This document shows positions 35,283-43,243 of a stretch of 64,000 nt of DNA, one piece after another. The notes under the pieces are model-generated. The model saw nothing but the letters and a program-made list of their open reading frames with translations. It ran no database searches and was not told the DNA's origin. Numbering within the stretch: the stretch's first letter is position 1; the number at the start of each line of letters is the position of its first letter. The position numbers and the translations under genes are program-made. The stretch spans positions 2,605,501-2,669,500 of the forward strand of contig NZ_OU957226.1 of the NCBI RefSeq assembly GCF_918731615.1, given 5' to 3'. The DNA is from Flavobacterium sp. CECT 9288. GTDB taxonomy: Bacteria; Bacteroidota; Bacteroidia; Flavobacteriales; Flavobacteriaceae.

Positions 35283-36731
35283 ATGGCAACTACTACTTTA
35301 TACGAAAAAGAAGTCTCTTTGCAAGCCGACAGGCGACGTGCAGGAGTAGAACTGATTAAAATCATCAGTGATTTATGGTATGACAAATCAATTGAGATGG
35401 TCTTATTCCGCAATCAATTATTAGACAGAAATGTAAGTGAGATTATCAATTTACATGAATATGCTGCTGAGTTTGTAGGCAAACCTATTTCAGTATTTGA
35501 TTCGGTTAAAATTGCAAAAGCTATTTTAGAGTTGAACTTACTTCCTGCAAAATTAGACATTGGTAAACTTACCTATGAATACGGATTAGAAGAGGACAAA
35601 TACCCAGATGCTAAATATTTTGTAATTGACAAACTAAAAAACGCTAAAGATTCTGAAGAAATTCATCCAAAAGATGTTGTCTTATACGGTTTTGGACGTA
35701 TTGGTCGTTTACTAGCAAGAGAATTAATGTCAAAAACGGGAAAAGGAAGTCAATTGCGCTTACGTGCTATTGTAACCCGTGATAAAAACGATGCTGTTTC
35801 TCTTGAAAAAAGAGCTTCATTGTTGCGCTATGATTCTATTCATGGAGATTTTGAAGGTTCAGTAACTGCAGATCCTGCAAACAATGCTTTAATCATCAAT
35901 GGAACAACCGTTCATATCATTACTGCAAACAGTCCAGAAGAAATTGATTATACGCAATTTGACATCAACAATGCTCTTGTAATTGACAATACAGGTGCTT
36001 TTACAACTCAAGAAGCTTTGAGCCGCCATTTAACTTCAAAAGGAGCCGATAAAGTATTGCTTACCGCTCCTGGAAAAGGAGTTCCTAATATTGTACACGG
36101 TGTAAACCACAACGAGTACAACCCGGATGAAATCAATATTTTCTCTGCAGCTTCTTGTACTACCAATGCCATTACTCCGATTTTGAAAGCGGTTGAAGAT
36201 ACCCTAGGTGTTGTAAAAGGACATTTAGAAACCATCCATGCGTATACTAATGATCAGAACTTGGTAGACAACATGCACAAGAAATACCGCCGTGGTAGAG
36301 CAGCAGCGTTGAATATGGTAATTACTGAAACTGGTGCAGGAAGTGCTGTTGCAAAAGCATTGCCTAGCTTAGCTGGAAAATTAACTTCAAATGCTATTAG
36401 AGTTCCTGTTCCTAATGGTTCGCTGGTTGTGTTAAACCTTGAGGTTTCAAAAACCACTTCTGTAGAGGCCATCAATGGAATTATGAAAAAATATGCTCTT
36501 GAAGGGGAGCTTGTAGAGCAAATAAAATATTCATTGAATAACGAATTAGTTTCTTCTGATATTGTAGGTACTTCGGCGCCTGCTATCTATGACAGTAATG
36601 CTACTATTGTGTCTGCAGATGGGAAAAATATTGTGCTTTACATTTGGTATGATAATGAATACGGGTACAGCCACCAAGTAATTCGCTTGGCTAAATATAT
36701 TGCTAAAGTAAGACGTTTTACGTACTACTAG
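35283..36731 (+). CDS. Glyceraldehyde-3-phosphate dehydrogenase, long form
   Basis: A 482-residue phosphorylating GAPDH of the long type, with about 130 extra residues before the NAD-binding fold. The Rossmann motif is GFGRIGRLLAREL, and the catalytic Cys is C292 in ASCTTNAITP. The His partner lies in LETIHAYTNDQNLVDN, and the end is WYDNEYGYSHQVIRLA. A second, normal-length GAPDH usually exists in flavobacteria; the long form is often thought to work in gluconeogenesis, but that is inference. It is a monocistronic unit with its own terminator. Confidence 0.93.
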   Translation: MATTTLYEKEVSLQADRRRAGVELIKIISDLWYDKSIEMVLFRNQLLDRNVSEIINLHEYAAEFVGKPISVFDSVKIAKAILELNLLPAKLDIGKLTYEYGLEEDKYPDAKYFVIDKLKNAKDSEEIHPKDVVLYGFGRIGRLLARELMSKTGKGSQLRLRAIVTRDKNDAVSLEKRASLLRYDSIHGDFEGSVTADPANNALIINGTTVHIITANSPEEIDYTQFDINNALVIDNTGAFTTQEALSRHLTSKGADKVLLTAPGKGVPNIVHGVNHNEYNPDEINIFSAASCTTNAITPILKAVEDTLGVVKGHLETIHAYTNDQNLVDNMHKKYRRGRAAALNMVITETGAGSAVAKALPSLAGKLTSNAIRVPVPNGSLVVLNLEVSKTTSVEAINGIMKKYALEGELVEQIKYSLNNELVSSDIVGTSAPAIYDSNATIVSADGKNIVLYIWYDNEYGYSHQVIRLAKYIAKVRRFTYY

Positions 36732-36835
36732 CCTACTGTTTACAAGTTGTGGTGGGTGGTTGAAATTTTTTTAGTTTTAGTTTTAGTCAATAGTTTTAAA
36801 TTTAAGACAACCACTTCCCGACTTGAATAAAATTT

Positions 36836-36872
36836 AAAATCCGTCTTGTTTTAGAACGAGACGGATTTTTTT
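36836..36872 (+). terminator. Terminator after gap
   Basis: AAATCCGTCT(T) pairs with (G)AGACGGATTT around TGTTTTAGAACG, followed by a T-run. Confidence 0.8.
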
Positions 36873-36906
36873 GTTTATGATTTTTGTCGTGGTACCGAAT
36901 TGGCAC

Positions 36907-36930
36907 GCAGATATCGCAGATTTAGCAGAT
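36907..36930. repeat. Triple GCAGAT short repeat
   Basis: GCAGAT occurs three times at nine-base spacing (GCAGATATC, GCAGATTTA, GCAGAT) and is followed by a T-run. Similar CGCAGATT-type degenerate tandem repeats are familiar from Bacteroidota intergenic regions; function unknown. Confidence 0.4.
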
Positions 36931-37084
36931 TTTTTATTGATTTTTTAAAAACACTTTACTACAAGTATTTTTAAACATATAAGGAATATAAGTTCATATA
37001 AGTTGAACTATTTTAAATTCATGAATGATATAATACATCTCACAGCTTACTAATTAATAATTCATAACTCATAATTAAAAAACC

Positions 37085-38491
37085 CTACTCCTTCGCCTTA
37101 GTCATATAGTAAATCGGGATGCCAATAAGCATAATCAACACACCCCAACCACAGGTAGTTGGTTTTGTGTACAATAACGCCAAACATATCGCCGAAGAAA
37201 TCAAAATATACAAAGCAGGCAATACCGGATAACCAAAAGCCTTATACGGACGCTCTGCATTTGGCATTTTTTTACGTAAAATAAAAATTCCTAATATGGT
37301 TAAGATGTAAAACACCAGTACAATAATCACCACAAAATCAAGTAAATCCCCATACTTACCCGTCAAACACAAGGCCGATGCCCAGATACATTGCGCCCAA
37401 ATAGACCATTCTGGTACACTAGCTTTGTTTAACGAAGCCGCTTTTTTAAAGAAAACACCATCCTGAGCCATCGTATAATACACGCGAGCACCCGCCATAA
37501 TCAAACCATTGTTACACGCAAAAGTCGAAATCATAATCATCACGGCAATAATCAAAGTTCCTACCGACCCAAAAATAGTTTGCGAAGCCACCACAGCCAC
37601 ACGATCTGATTCGGCAGTAGCAATATCAAACAAAGGCACCACCGCCAAGTACATCACATTGGCTACAATATAAATCACACTCACCAATAATGTTCCTAGA
37701 AACAAACTCAAACCCACATTGCGTTTTGGGTTTTTAATTTCGCCTGCAATAAAAGTAACGCCTTCCCAAGCCACACTCGAGAATTGCGATCCCACAAAGG
37801 CCGCCGAAATGCCCGATATCAATGCAATACCACCAATAGGCACCCACTCGCCTGTTTCCACATTCAAACTTTGAGCTTGCCATGCGTTAGCCCAATTCGC
37901 ATCCCACACCGCACTATCGGCAGCCATAAAACCAAAAATAATCAAACCCGCTAACGAGAGTACTTTGATCACCGTAAGCACCGTTTGCAAAATCTTCGAG
38001 TTTTTCACTCCGCGACTGTTCACATAACTCAACAACACAATCGTAACAATAGAAACAATTTGGGCTGCGTTTAGTTTAAAGTCGCCTATTTCATACAAAA
38101 TATTTTTATCACTCAAAGGCGCATACAAGTAAGCTGCAAACTTGGCAAAAGCCACACCCACCGCCGCAATAGTACCGGTTTGAATCACCGCAAAAAAGCT
38201 CCATCCGTACAAAAACCCAATGAGTTTACCATAAGCTTCCTTAATATACACATACTGCCCACCCGCCGTAGGGAACATCGCGCTCAACTCGCCGTAACTC
38301 ACCGCAGCAATCACGGTAATCACGCCCGTAAGCACCCACATAGCAATCAGCCAGCCGGCAGAGCCGAGTTGTCGCACCATATCCGAGCTTACAATAAATA
38401 TCCCCGATCCTATCATAGAGCCCACCACAAGCATGGTCCCGTCAAGTAGTCCTAATTCTCTCTTAAAATTGTCTGGTTTTTGGTCTTCCAT
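37085..38491 (-). CDS. APC-family amino-acid permease
   Basis: A 468-residue transporter with about 12 TM helices. The first carries the APC signature DGTMLVVGSMIGSGIFI, and the C-terminal half has LRKKMPNAERPYKAFGYPVLP typical of the LAT/YfnA-like group. It takes up or exchanges amino acids across the inner membrane; the substrate is not evident. By eye the gene is richer in G+C, with many GCC/CCC/ACC-type third positions, than its neighbours, which may point to acquisition from elsewhere or to strong expression. It is monocistronic and flanked by repeats on both sides. Confidence 0.92.
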   Translation of the reverse strand: MEDQKPDNFKRELGLLDGTMLVVGSMIGSGIFIVSSDMVRQLGSAGWLIAMWVLTGVITVIAAVSYGELSAMFPTAGGQYVYIKEAYGKLIGFLYGWSFFAVIQTGTIAAVGVAFAKFAAYLYAPLSDKNILYEIGDFKLNAAQIVSIVTIVLLSYVNSRGVKNSKILQTVLTVIKVLSLAGLIIFGFMAADSAVWDANWANAWQAQSLNVETGEWVPIGGIALISGISAAFVGSQFSSVAWEGVTFIAGEIKNPKRNVGLSLFLGTLLVSVIYIVANVMYLAVVPLFDIATAESDRVAVVASQTIFGSVGTLIIAVMIMISTFACNNGLIMAGARVYYTMAQDGVFFKKAASLNKASVPEWSIWAQCIWASALCLTGKYGDLLDFVVIIVLVFYILTILGIFILRKKMPNAERPYKAFGYPVLPALYILISSAICLALLYTKPTTCGWGVLIMLIGIPIYYMTKAKE

Positions 38492-38565
38492 AAAATGGTT
38501 TTTTGGTTAGTTGTGGGCTAAAGATATACTTTTTTTAGAAATCTAAATTCAGATATGCTTATTTT

Positions 38566-38674
38566 GGGCATGTCCCAGCTTCCGCACGGCTACAGCTGCG
38601 TCAGGCTATGCGCTTTATCTTTATTTTCTTAAAGAAAGAAAATAAAGGATGCCGCTACTATCCTTCATGCAAAA
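38566..38674 (+). repeat. Palindromic dispersed repeat, family 1, copy C (diverged)
   Basis: The same part order as copies A and B is kept: GGGCATGTCCC, a variable part, GCGTCAGGCTATGCGC, a hairpin (TTTATTTTC..GAAAATAAA), then GCCGCTACTATCCTTCATGCAAAA. The large GGGGC hairpin of the other copies is replaced by AGCTTCCGCACGGCTACAGCT. The conserved blocks differ by a few transitions, so this is an older or sub-family copy. Confidence 0.65.
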
Positions 38675-38767
38675 TCCTCCTTTTCATGTTCAACCTCAGA
38701 AAAAGAGAAGTGCTGCACTAGGGTTTTAAGTACGAAAAGCTTGCAACTAATAAAACGCCTTTACCGT

Positions 38768-38794
38768 TTTGTAATACAATTATTCTTATATTTG
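38768..38794 (+). promoter_or_regulatory. Candidate promoter of the accessory strip
   Basis: TTTTGTAA is followed 11 bases later by TATATTTG, a full match to the TAnnTTTG element. It lies about 145 bases upstream of the first accessory gene. Similar pairs occur at 48091-48117 and 49014-49040. The spacing (14-15 bases from TTG) is shorter than the published consensus. Confidence 0.35.
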
Positions 38795-38938
38795 AAAATC
38801 GATCTAGCTCACGCCAGATAAAGCAAGCCTAATTTTAAGGTTCTATGTTAATTTTGTTAGACCAATCCAAAAGTTAGCAGTTATCGCTTGGGAAATCAAA
38901 GAATTTTAGGACATTAATAAAGAAATAATCATATCGAG

Positions 38939-39445
38939 ATGAATTACAATGAAGCCAAACATAAAGTTTTAAAATTGTTGTTGGATGTAAAACTAAATTT
39001 TATTGACGAATATCACGATGATAGAGAAGCGCTTTTAACACTTGATCAAATTGTGAAAAAGCAAAAATTGGATTACGACACCATTAAAGTTATATTAGCT
39101 TCTTTGTCAGCCAACCAAGAAATCAGATTCCATAACTTCTATCCCGAATATGATTTCTCTGGCTACTTAATTACAAATTCGGGAATATATGCGTACGAAG
39201 ATGAAAAATATCTACGAATTAAAACTGAACGTTCAAGAGCATTTTGGAGCTTTATCATTTCAATTATATCTTTCCTTTTATCAATGTTTGCCATATTAAT
39301 TGCAATTAAAGAACCTAAACAAGAATCTCAGACACCAAAAAATATTATTTCTAAAGACACTAAATTGAAAAATCCTTTACCAATTAAAATTGATGATTCA
39401 TTGACAGGCAAAAATAAAATGCAATTAAAAGTGAATGGAAAATAA
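38939..39445 (+). CDS. Hypothetical membrane-anchored protein
   Basis: A 168-residue protein I do not recognise. The N-terminal 100 residues are charged and helical, with a wHTH-like rhythm (LTLDQIVKKQKLDYDTIKVILASL, then a YLITNSGIYAYED hairpin). One TM helix spans about 102-123, followed by a short Lys-rich tail. It could be a cytosolic sensor tethered to the membrane, but that is speculation. It is the first gene of the repeat-punctuated strip and is followed 38 bases later by repeat R1. Confidence 0.6.
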   Translation: MNYNEAKHKVLKLLLDVKLNFIDEYHDDREALLTLDQIVKKQKLDYDTIKVILASLSANQEIRFHNFYPEYDFSGYLITNSGIYAYEDEKYLRIKTERSRAFWSFIISIISFLLSMFAILIAIKEPKQESQTPKNIISKDTKLKNPLPIKIDDSLTGKNKMQLKVNGK

Positions 39446-39483
39446 AAACATAGCGTAGATTGCAACAATCGCTACCCCCCCCC

Positions 39484-39616
39484 CGCTAGCGCTAGCGTCG
39501 GGCTCGTGAGGGTGTTAACGGATTAATATGATTTTAGTTTGTACAAGTCATTAGATTTTTTTAAAATATTGAAAATATTAATTATGTTCACGAGCGGGAC
39601 GCTCGCGCTAGCTGGG
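39484..39616 (+). repeat. Cassette-type repeat R1 (subfamily A)
   Basis: A 133-bp repeat. The left arm CGCTAGCGCTAGCGTCGGG continues to CTCGTGA, and the right arm TCACGAGCGGGACGCTCGCG continues to CTAGCTGGG. The arms are near-perfect inverted repeats of about 26 bp. The AT-rich core contains GATTTTAGTTTGTACAAGTC and ATTAGATTTTTTT. A run of ten C residues (39475-39484) touches its left end. Confidence 0.85.
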
Positions 39617-39709
39617 TTATCCTTTTTAAATCATATTATCGTTTAGCCGAAAATACTCATCTTCATAATCATCAACAAAGTCATACTCGTAACTATTAAC
39701 TAGAATTAT

Positions 39710-40453
39710 ATGAAAGAAAAACTAATTAGAATTAATGATTTTTGTACTTTAAATTCTAAAAAAATTGAAAATGACATTCAAAAATCAAAATATAGAATTA
39801 CTCTGATCTTACTATATAATAAGTTATGTCAGATTTATAAAATGAATGAATCAATAGGGATAATTAATACTGATGTTTACTCTATGTCAATTCTTCAACG
39901 ATCACAAATAGAACATTATTTAATTTTTTTTTATGCAGTAACTCAACTTGAAAAAAAGAAAGATGACTTTGTGGGAATTTCGTATTACTTTATATATACA
40001 CAATCTGAATATTTAAAACAAGAAAATTATATTAATAAAGTAAGTAATATAAAAAATGGAACAAAATTTAATTATCTTGATTTACTTAAAATCAAGTTTC
40101 CAAACATAACTCAAGCAGAGATTGATAAAGTTAATTCTATTGGTAATGTTTTTTCAAAATTAGACGTAATTGCTAAAAGACTAATGGAGTACTCAAATGA
40201 AAATGAGTCAGAAAAGAAAAAGATTATAGTAAACGTAGAGCTTCTTGAATTTTATAACATATTATCTTCTTATGTCCATGGCGGACCATATGCGGATAAT
40301 GAACTAACCTTCAATCTTTCTACTATTGACGCTTTAAAAAATAGAGTTGATAAAATTATTTCGATTTCAGAAACATTAACTTATGCGGCATTCTATTTGT
40401 TTTTTAAAATTTTAAATTCCGAAACAAATAATAAATATAAAAATTACAGTTAA
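39710..40453 (+). CDS. Hypothetical all-helical protein (HEPN/DUF5677-like?)
   Basis: A 247-residue, mostly helical, Lys/Ile/Asn-rich cytosolic protein. Two features recall DUF5677/HEPN-related proteins: SILQRSQIEHYLIFFYAV in the first third (an R-x-x-x-E-H pattern) and ILSSYVHGGPYADN near residue 190. HEPN-like folds often belong to toxins and defence proteins, but this is only a pattern-level resemblance. The stop codon is directly followed by repeat R2. It is strongly AT-rich, even for this genome. Confidence 0.6.
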   Translation: MKEKLIRINDFCTLNSKKIENDIQKSKYRITLILLYNKLCQIYKMNESIGIINTDVYSMSILQRSQIEHYLIFFYAVTQLEKKKDDFVGISYYFIYTQSEYLKQENYINKVSNIKNGTKFNYLDLLKIKFPNITQAEIDKVNSIGNVFSKLDVIAKRLMEYSNENESEKKKIIVNVELLEFYNILSSYVHGGPYADNELTFNLSTIDALKNRVDKIISISETLTYAAFYLFFKILNSETNNKYKNYS

Positions 40454-40585
40454 GAGCGAGTAAGTAACAGTTCCCGCTCGTTATGATGTCAACGGATTAC
40501 TATGATTTTAGTTTGTAGCAGTCATTAGATTTTTTAAAACATTGAGAAAGAAACTAGGATCACGAGCGTGACGCTCGCGCTAGCT
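40454..40585 (+). repeat. Cassette-type repeat R2 (subfamily B)
   Basis: A 132-bp repeat beginning right after the preceding stop codon. The left arm is degraded (GAGCGAG..CCCGCTCGTTATG), the core GATTTTAGTTTGTAGCAGTC is kept, and the right arm CACGAGCGTGACGCTCGCGC continues to TAGCT. The stretch AAAACATTGAGAAAGAAACT before the right arm is shared with R6. Confidence 0.85.
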
Positions 40586-40615
40586 TGCAGACAAATAGAA
40601 CAAATCACATGAAAT

Positions 40616-40906
40616 ATGAGTCTAAGAATAACACAACGCACCAACTCTAACGTAGCATTTACCTTAGGAATAATAGCGATACTTTTATTTTTATTCTTAA
40701 TTTGGGGAGTATTTGGGCTTGATATTTCTAACTATTTTACTGCTATAATTGGCTTACTAATCGGTCTTATTTCTATAATTGGAATTGTATATTCATTCAA
40801 AAGCCTTCAGGAGCCAACTGGAATTAGAAGTGTATTTGGATTTATTCTGAATGGAGTAATGGCGATTCTATTTGTTATTACTTTTGTTGGTTTTCTTTTA
40901 AGTTGA
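40616..40906 (+). CDS. Small three-TM membrane protein
   Basis: A 96-residue protein made of three hydrophobic helices (about 13-34, 39-60, 72-94) with short loops. The layout is like DUF4190-type small membrane proteins, but no signature is decisive. It starts about 30 bases after repeat R2 and ends 14 bases before R3, so it occupies the whole interval as one cassette-like unit. Function unknown. Confidence 0.65.
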   Translation: MSLRITQRTNSNVAFTLGIIAILLFLFLIWGVFGLDISNYFTAIIGLLIGLISIIGIVYSFKSLQEPTGIRSVFGFILNGVMAILFVITFVGFLLS

Positions 40907-40920
40907 ACTTAAAATCTAAA

Positions 40921-41026
40921 GGCTAGCGCGAGCGTCTCGCTCGTGATGAATGGATAAATAGGATTTTGGTTTGTGTCAGTCATTAGATTTTGTCATTTAA
41001 CAGCCTTCATGAGCGAGATGAACGCG
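40921..41026 (+). repeat. Cassette-type repeat R3 (subfamily C)
   Basis: A 106-bp repeat with a complete left arm (GGCTAGCGCGAGCGTCTCGC continuing to TCGTGATG) and a core GATTTTGGTTTGTGTCAGTC. The tail ATTTAACAGCCTTCATGAGC continues GAGATGAACGCG and has a damaged right arm. The tail is shared with R7. Confidence 0.85.
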
Positions 41027-41082
41027 AAAAACTTAGGGGATTTTCAAATTAGTACTTTATTACCATATCAATAGAAATAATA

Positions 41083-41442
41083 ATGAATTTTAAAAAACTA
41101 GTCAACATTTCAATAAAACTATTTACGATTATTTTTCTATTTCTTTTTTTTTATTATTCTTTCACCTTTTTTGATCTCAATGAGGATCGAAATAAATGTT
41201 TAAAGAAAAAGGAGATGGAATTTTCAGATGTAATAAATGATATAGTTGATGATACAATAAACAGAAAGCAAAAACTAATTGTACTTAAAAATAGACTTAA
41301 AATCGATACATATTATACGAATGGTATTTGGAGTAATTTACAAGTTGGCGATTCAATAGTTAAAAACCGTGGAACTTTTAAATTTAAAGTATATCGTGAT
41401 GATAAAATATTTTTATTAGATTTTGGCTTAGATTGTGAATAA
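41083..41442 (+). CDS. Hypothetical single-pass membrane protein
   Basis: A 119-residue protein with an N-terminal TM helix (about 9-29, very Phe-rich) and a soluble extracytoplasmic part of about 85 residues (KEMEFSDVINDIVDD onward, ending FLLDFGLDCE). It is unrecognised. It fills the interval between R3 and R4; the stop codon is two bases from R4. Confidence 0.6.
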   Translation: MNFKKLVNISIKLFTIIFLFLFFYYSFTFFDLNEDRNKCLKKKEMEFSDVINDIVDDTINRKQKLIVLKNRLKIDTYYTNGIWSNLQVGDSIVKNRGTFKFKVYRDDKIFLLDFGLDCE

Positions 41443-41444
41443 TT

Positions 41445-41560
41445 CTAGCTCGTGTTAGCTATTTATAGATCAATAAAATTTTAGTTTGTGACAGTCATTA
41501 GATTTTTTTTAAAATACAAAGAGATATTAATTATGTTCAAGAGCGAGATGCTCGCGCCAG
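41445..41560 (+). repeat. Cassette-type repeat R4 (subfamily A)
   Basis: A 116-bp repeat. The left arm is reduced to CTAGCTCGTGTTAGCT; the core ATTTTAGTTTGTGACAGTCA and ATTAGATTTTTT are kept. The stretch ATATTAATTATGTTCAAGAG continues CGAGATGCTCGCGCC. The ATATTAATTATGTTCA stretch links it to R1. Confidence 0.8.
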
Positions 41561-41585
41561 ATGAAAAAAAACAATAAATAAAAAA

Positions 41586-41903
41586 TTGAAAGTCCTAAAC
41601 ATCATCGCAATACTATTGATTTCAGGAATATCTGGATTTTTAAGTATGGCCTTTTACCTGGGTTCTATTGAAAACAAAGAAGAGTTAGTAAGACAATTAC
41701 CGATATCCTATTTTTATAGATTTGGTGCATTTAGCCTTTTAGGAATTATAGGTATCAGCTTATTAGTATTGATAAATTATTTAATCAACAGAATAACAAA
41801 GAACGAAAATAAAAAAACCAATTTGAAAGAATTAACTAAAATTGGAATATTAACTACTGTTGTTTTTTGTCTAATTGGAACATATGTTTTTTTTAGAATT
41901 TGA
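41586..41903 (+). CDS. Small three-TM membrane protein
   Basis: A 105-residue protein starting with TTG; the first residues run straight into a hydrophobic helix. TM segments lie at about 2-22, 42-64 and 81-103, with basic loops (NRITKNENKKTNLKE). It is unrecognised. It sits between R4 and remnant repeat R5, with 25 bases to R4. An alternative start at a later Met would remove the first TM helix, so the TTG start is preferred. Confidence 0.55.
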   Translation: MKVLNIIAILLISGISGFLSMAFYLGSIENKEELVRQLPISYFYRFGAFSLLGIIGISLLVLINYLINRITKNENKKTNLKELTKIGILTTVVFCLIGTYVFFRI

Positions 41904-41911
41904 AATAGAAA

Positions 41912-41945
41912 TACGAGCCCACTCGAGGGTAACGCTAGCGCCAAC
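41912..41945 (+). repeat. Cassette-type repeat remnant R5
   Basis: Only arm-like sequence remains (ACGAGCCCACTCGAGGG and AACGCTAGCGCC). The AT-rich core is gone. It occupies the position where a full repeat would be expected. Confidence 0.5.
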
Positions 41946-41989
41946 AGTGGCAAAAACCGAACAAATCAATCCAATAAAATATAGAAAAT

Positions 41990-43063
41990 ATGAGAAAAAC
42001 AATGCTCTTACTTGCCTTTTTTGCTGTCAGTAATTTTACTTATTCACAAGTTGATAAAGTTGATGATGTGATAAAAAACCTAATGCAAAAAAATAAAATT
42101 GTTGGTTTGCAATTAGCGGTAATTAAAGATAATGCAATCATTAGAACAAGTCACTACGGGTTAGCATCCGTTGAAGATTCGATTGCAGTTGACAGCCAAA
42201 CTATTTTTAGTATTAATTCCATGACTAAAGCATTTACAGGAGTTGCTGTTATGCAATTAGTCGAAAATGGCAAATTAAATCTTGACGAGCCTATTTCAAA
42301 ATATTTGGATAAGCTGCCTAAAAGTTGGCAAAATATTACAGTAAAACAAATAGTGACGCATCAATCGGGTCTTCCTGAAATTTGGGATTCACAAGGAAAT
42401 ATGTTGTCAGAAAATAGTGAGACTTTATTTCAAAAAATAAAAGAATTACCTCTTGTTTTTAAACCTGGTAAAGAATTTAGAGACTGTCAAGCGAATTACC
42501 TGCTGCTTGGAATGCTTATTGAAAAAATAAGTGGACAGTCATTTGAAAAATTCATTTCAGAAAACCAGTATAAAAAAGCGGGAATGAAGAATTCCACCAA
42601 AGCTGGTGTAGGCGATTTTTACAACATAATTAAGCACTCTGCAAAGCCCTACTCGTATTTTAGAAATAACATGCTAACCAATGTGTATCAACCCATACCT
42701 TCAAATTTGTATCCAGCTGGCGGAATCTATTCAACTGCAACCGAAATAGCACAATGGGTAATGGCATTACAAAGTAATCAATTAATTAATGCCGAAAATG
42801 TAAAGACTCTTTGTACGCCTATACGATTAGAGAACGGAGACATATATCAAGAAAACGGTTTTCTGAATCAGAGTTCGATTGGTTTTTATTCCTCTTCAAG
42901 AGAAAATAATCCTGTAATTGCTTCATTAGGTGGCAATAGAAATGCTTTATACATTTATCCAAAAGACAATATTTCAGTAGTGATTTTGACAAATTTAGTG
43001 GGTTCACGTCCTGAAAATTTCATTGAAGAAATTGCGAATTTATATTTGGCTGAGAAAAAATAA
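41990..43063 (+). CDS. Serine beta-lactamase/PBP-like protein with altered active site
   Basis: A 357-residue exported protein (signal peptide 1-19) with the class C beta-lactamase fold. The nucleophile motif S77-M-T-K80 is intact. The YxN motif, normally YSN before the second Tyr, reads D165-C166-Q167 in EFRDCQANYLLLG, and the third motif, normally HxG, reads SLGG. A changed general base argues against a standard beta-lactamase. It may be an esterase, a peptidase of other specificity, or an inactive relative. It lies between repeats R5 and R6. Confidence 0.85.
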   Translation: MRKTMLLLAFFAVSNFTYSQVDKVDDVIKNLMQKNKIVGLQLAVIKDNAIIRTSHYGLASVEDSIAVDSQTIFSINSMTKAFTGVAVMQLVENGKLNLDEPISKYLDKLPKSWQNITVKQIVTHQSGLPEIWDSQGNMLSENSETLFQKIKELPLVFKPGKEFRDCQANYLLLGMLIEKISGQSFEKFISENQYKKAGMKNSTKAGVGDFYNIIKHSAKPYSYFRNNMLTNVYQPIPSNLYPAGGIYSTATEIAQWVMALQSNQLINAENVKTLCTPIRLENGDIYQENGFLNQSSIGFYSSSRENNPVIASLGGNRNALYIYPKDNISVVILTNLVGSRPENFIEEIANLYLAEKK

Positions 43064-43086
43064 CAATAACTAGAAACAGTTACCCC

Positions 43087-43216
43087 CGCTAGCGCAAGCG
43101 GGACGCTAGTGATGGCCTTGACGGATAACTATTATTTTAGTTTGTACCAATCATTAGATTTTTAAAACATTGAGAAAGAAACTAGATTCACGAGCGTGAC
43201 GCTCGCGCTAGCTGGG
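43087..43216 (+). repeat. Cassette-type repeat R6 (subfamily B)
   Basis: A 130-bp repeat with left arm CGCTAGCGCAAGCGGGACGC, core ATTTTAGTTTGTACCAATCA, the stretch AAAACATTGAGAAAGAAACT shared with R2, and a complete right arm TCACGAGCGTGACGCTCGCG continuing CTAGCTGGG. Confidence 0.85.
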
Positions 43217-43243
43217 ATATAGACCAAAACAGAACACAGAATA

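Larger units (their letters stand above)
36732..37084. other. Convergent intergenic region after gap
   Basis: A 353-bp gap between converging genes. It contains the gap terminator, a triple GCAGAT repeat at about 36907-36930, and AT-rich sequence with no recognisable gene. Confidence 0.5.
38492..38938. other. Divergent intergenic region with palindromic repeat
   Basis: A 447-bp gap between the permease and the accessory gene strip. It holds palindromic repeat copy C (38566-38674) and a promoter-like TTTTGTAA..TATATTTG pair (38768-38794). The rest shows no gene. Confidence 0.5.
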
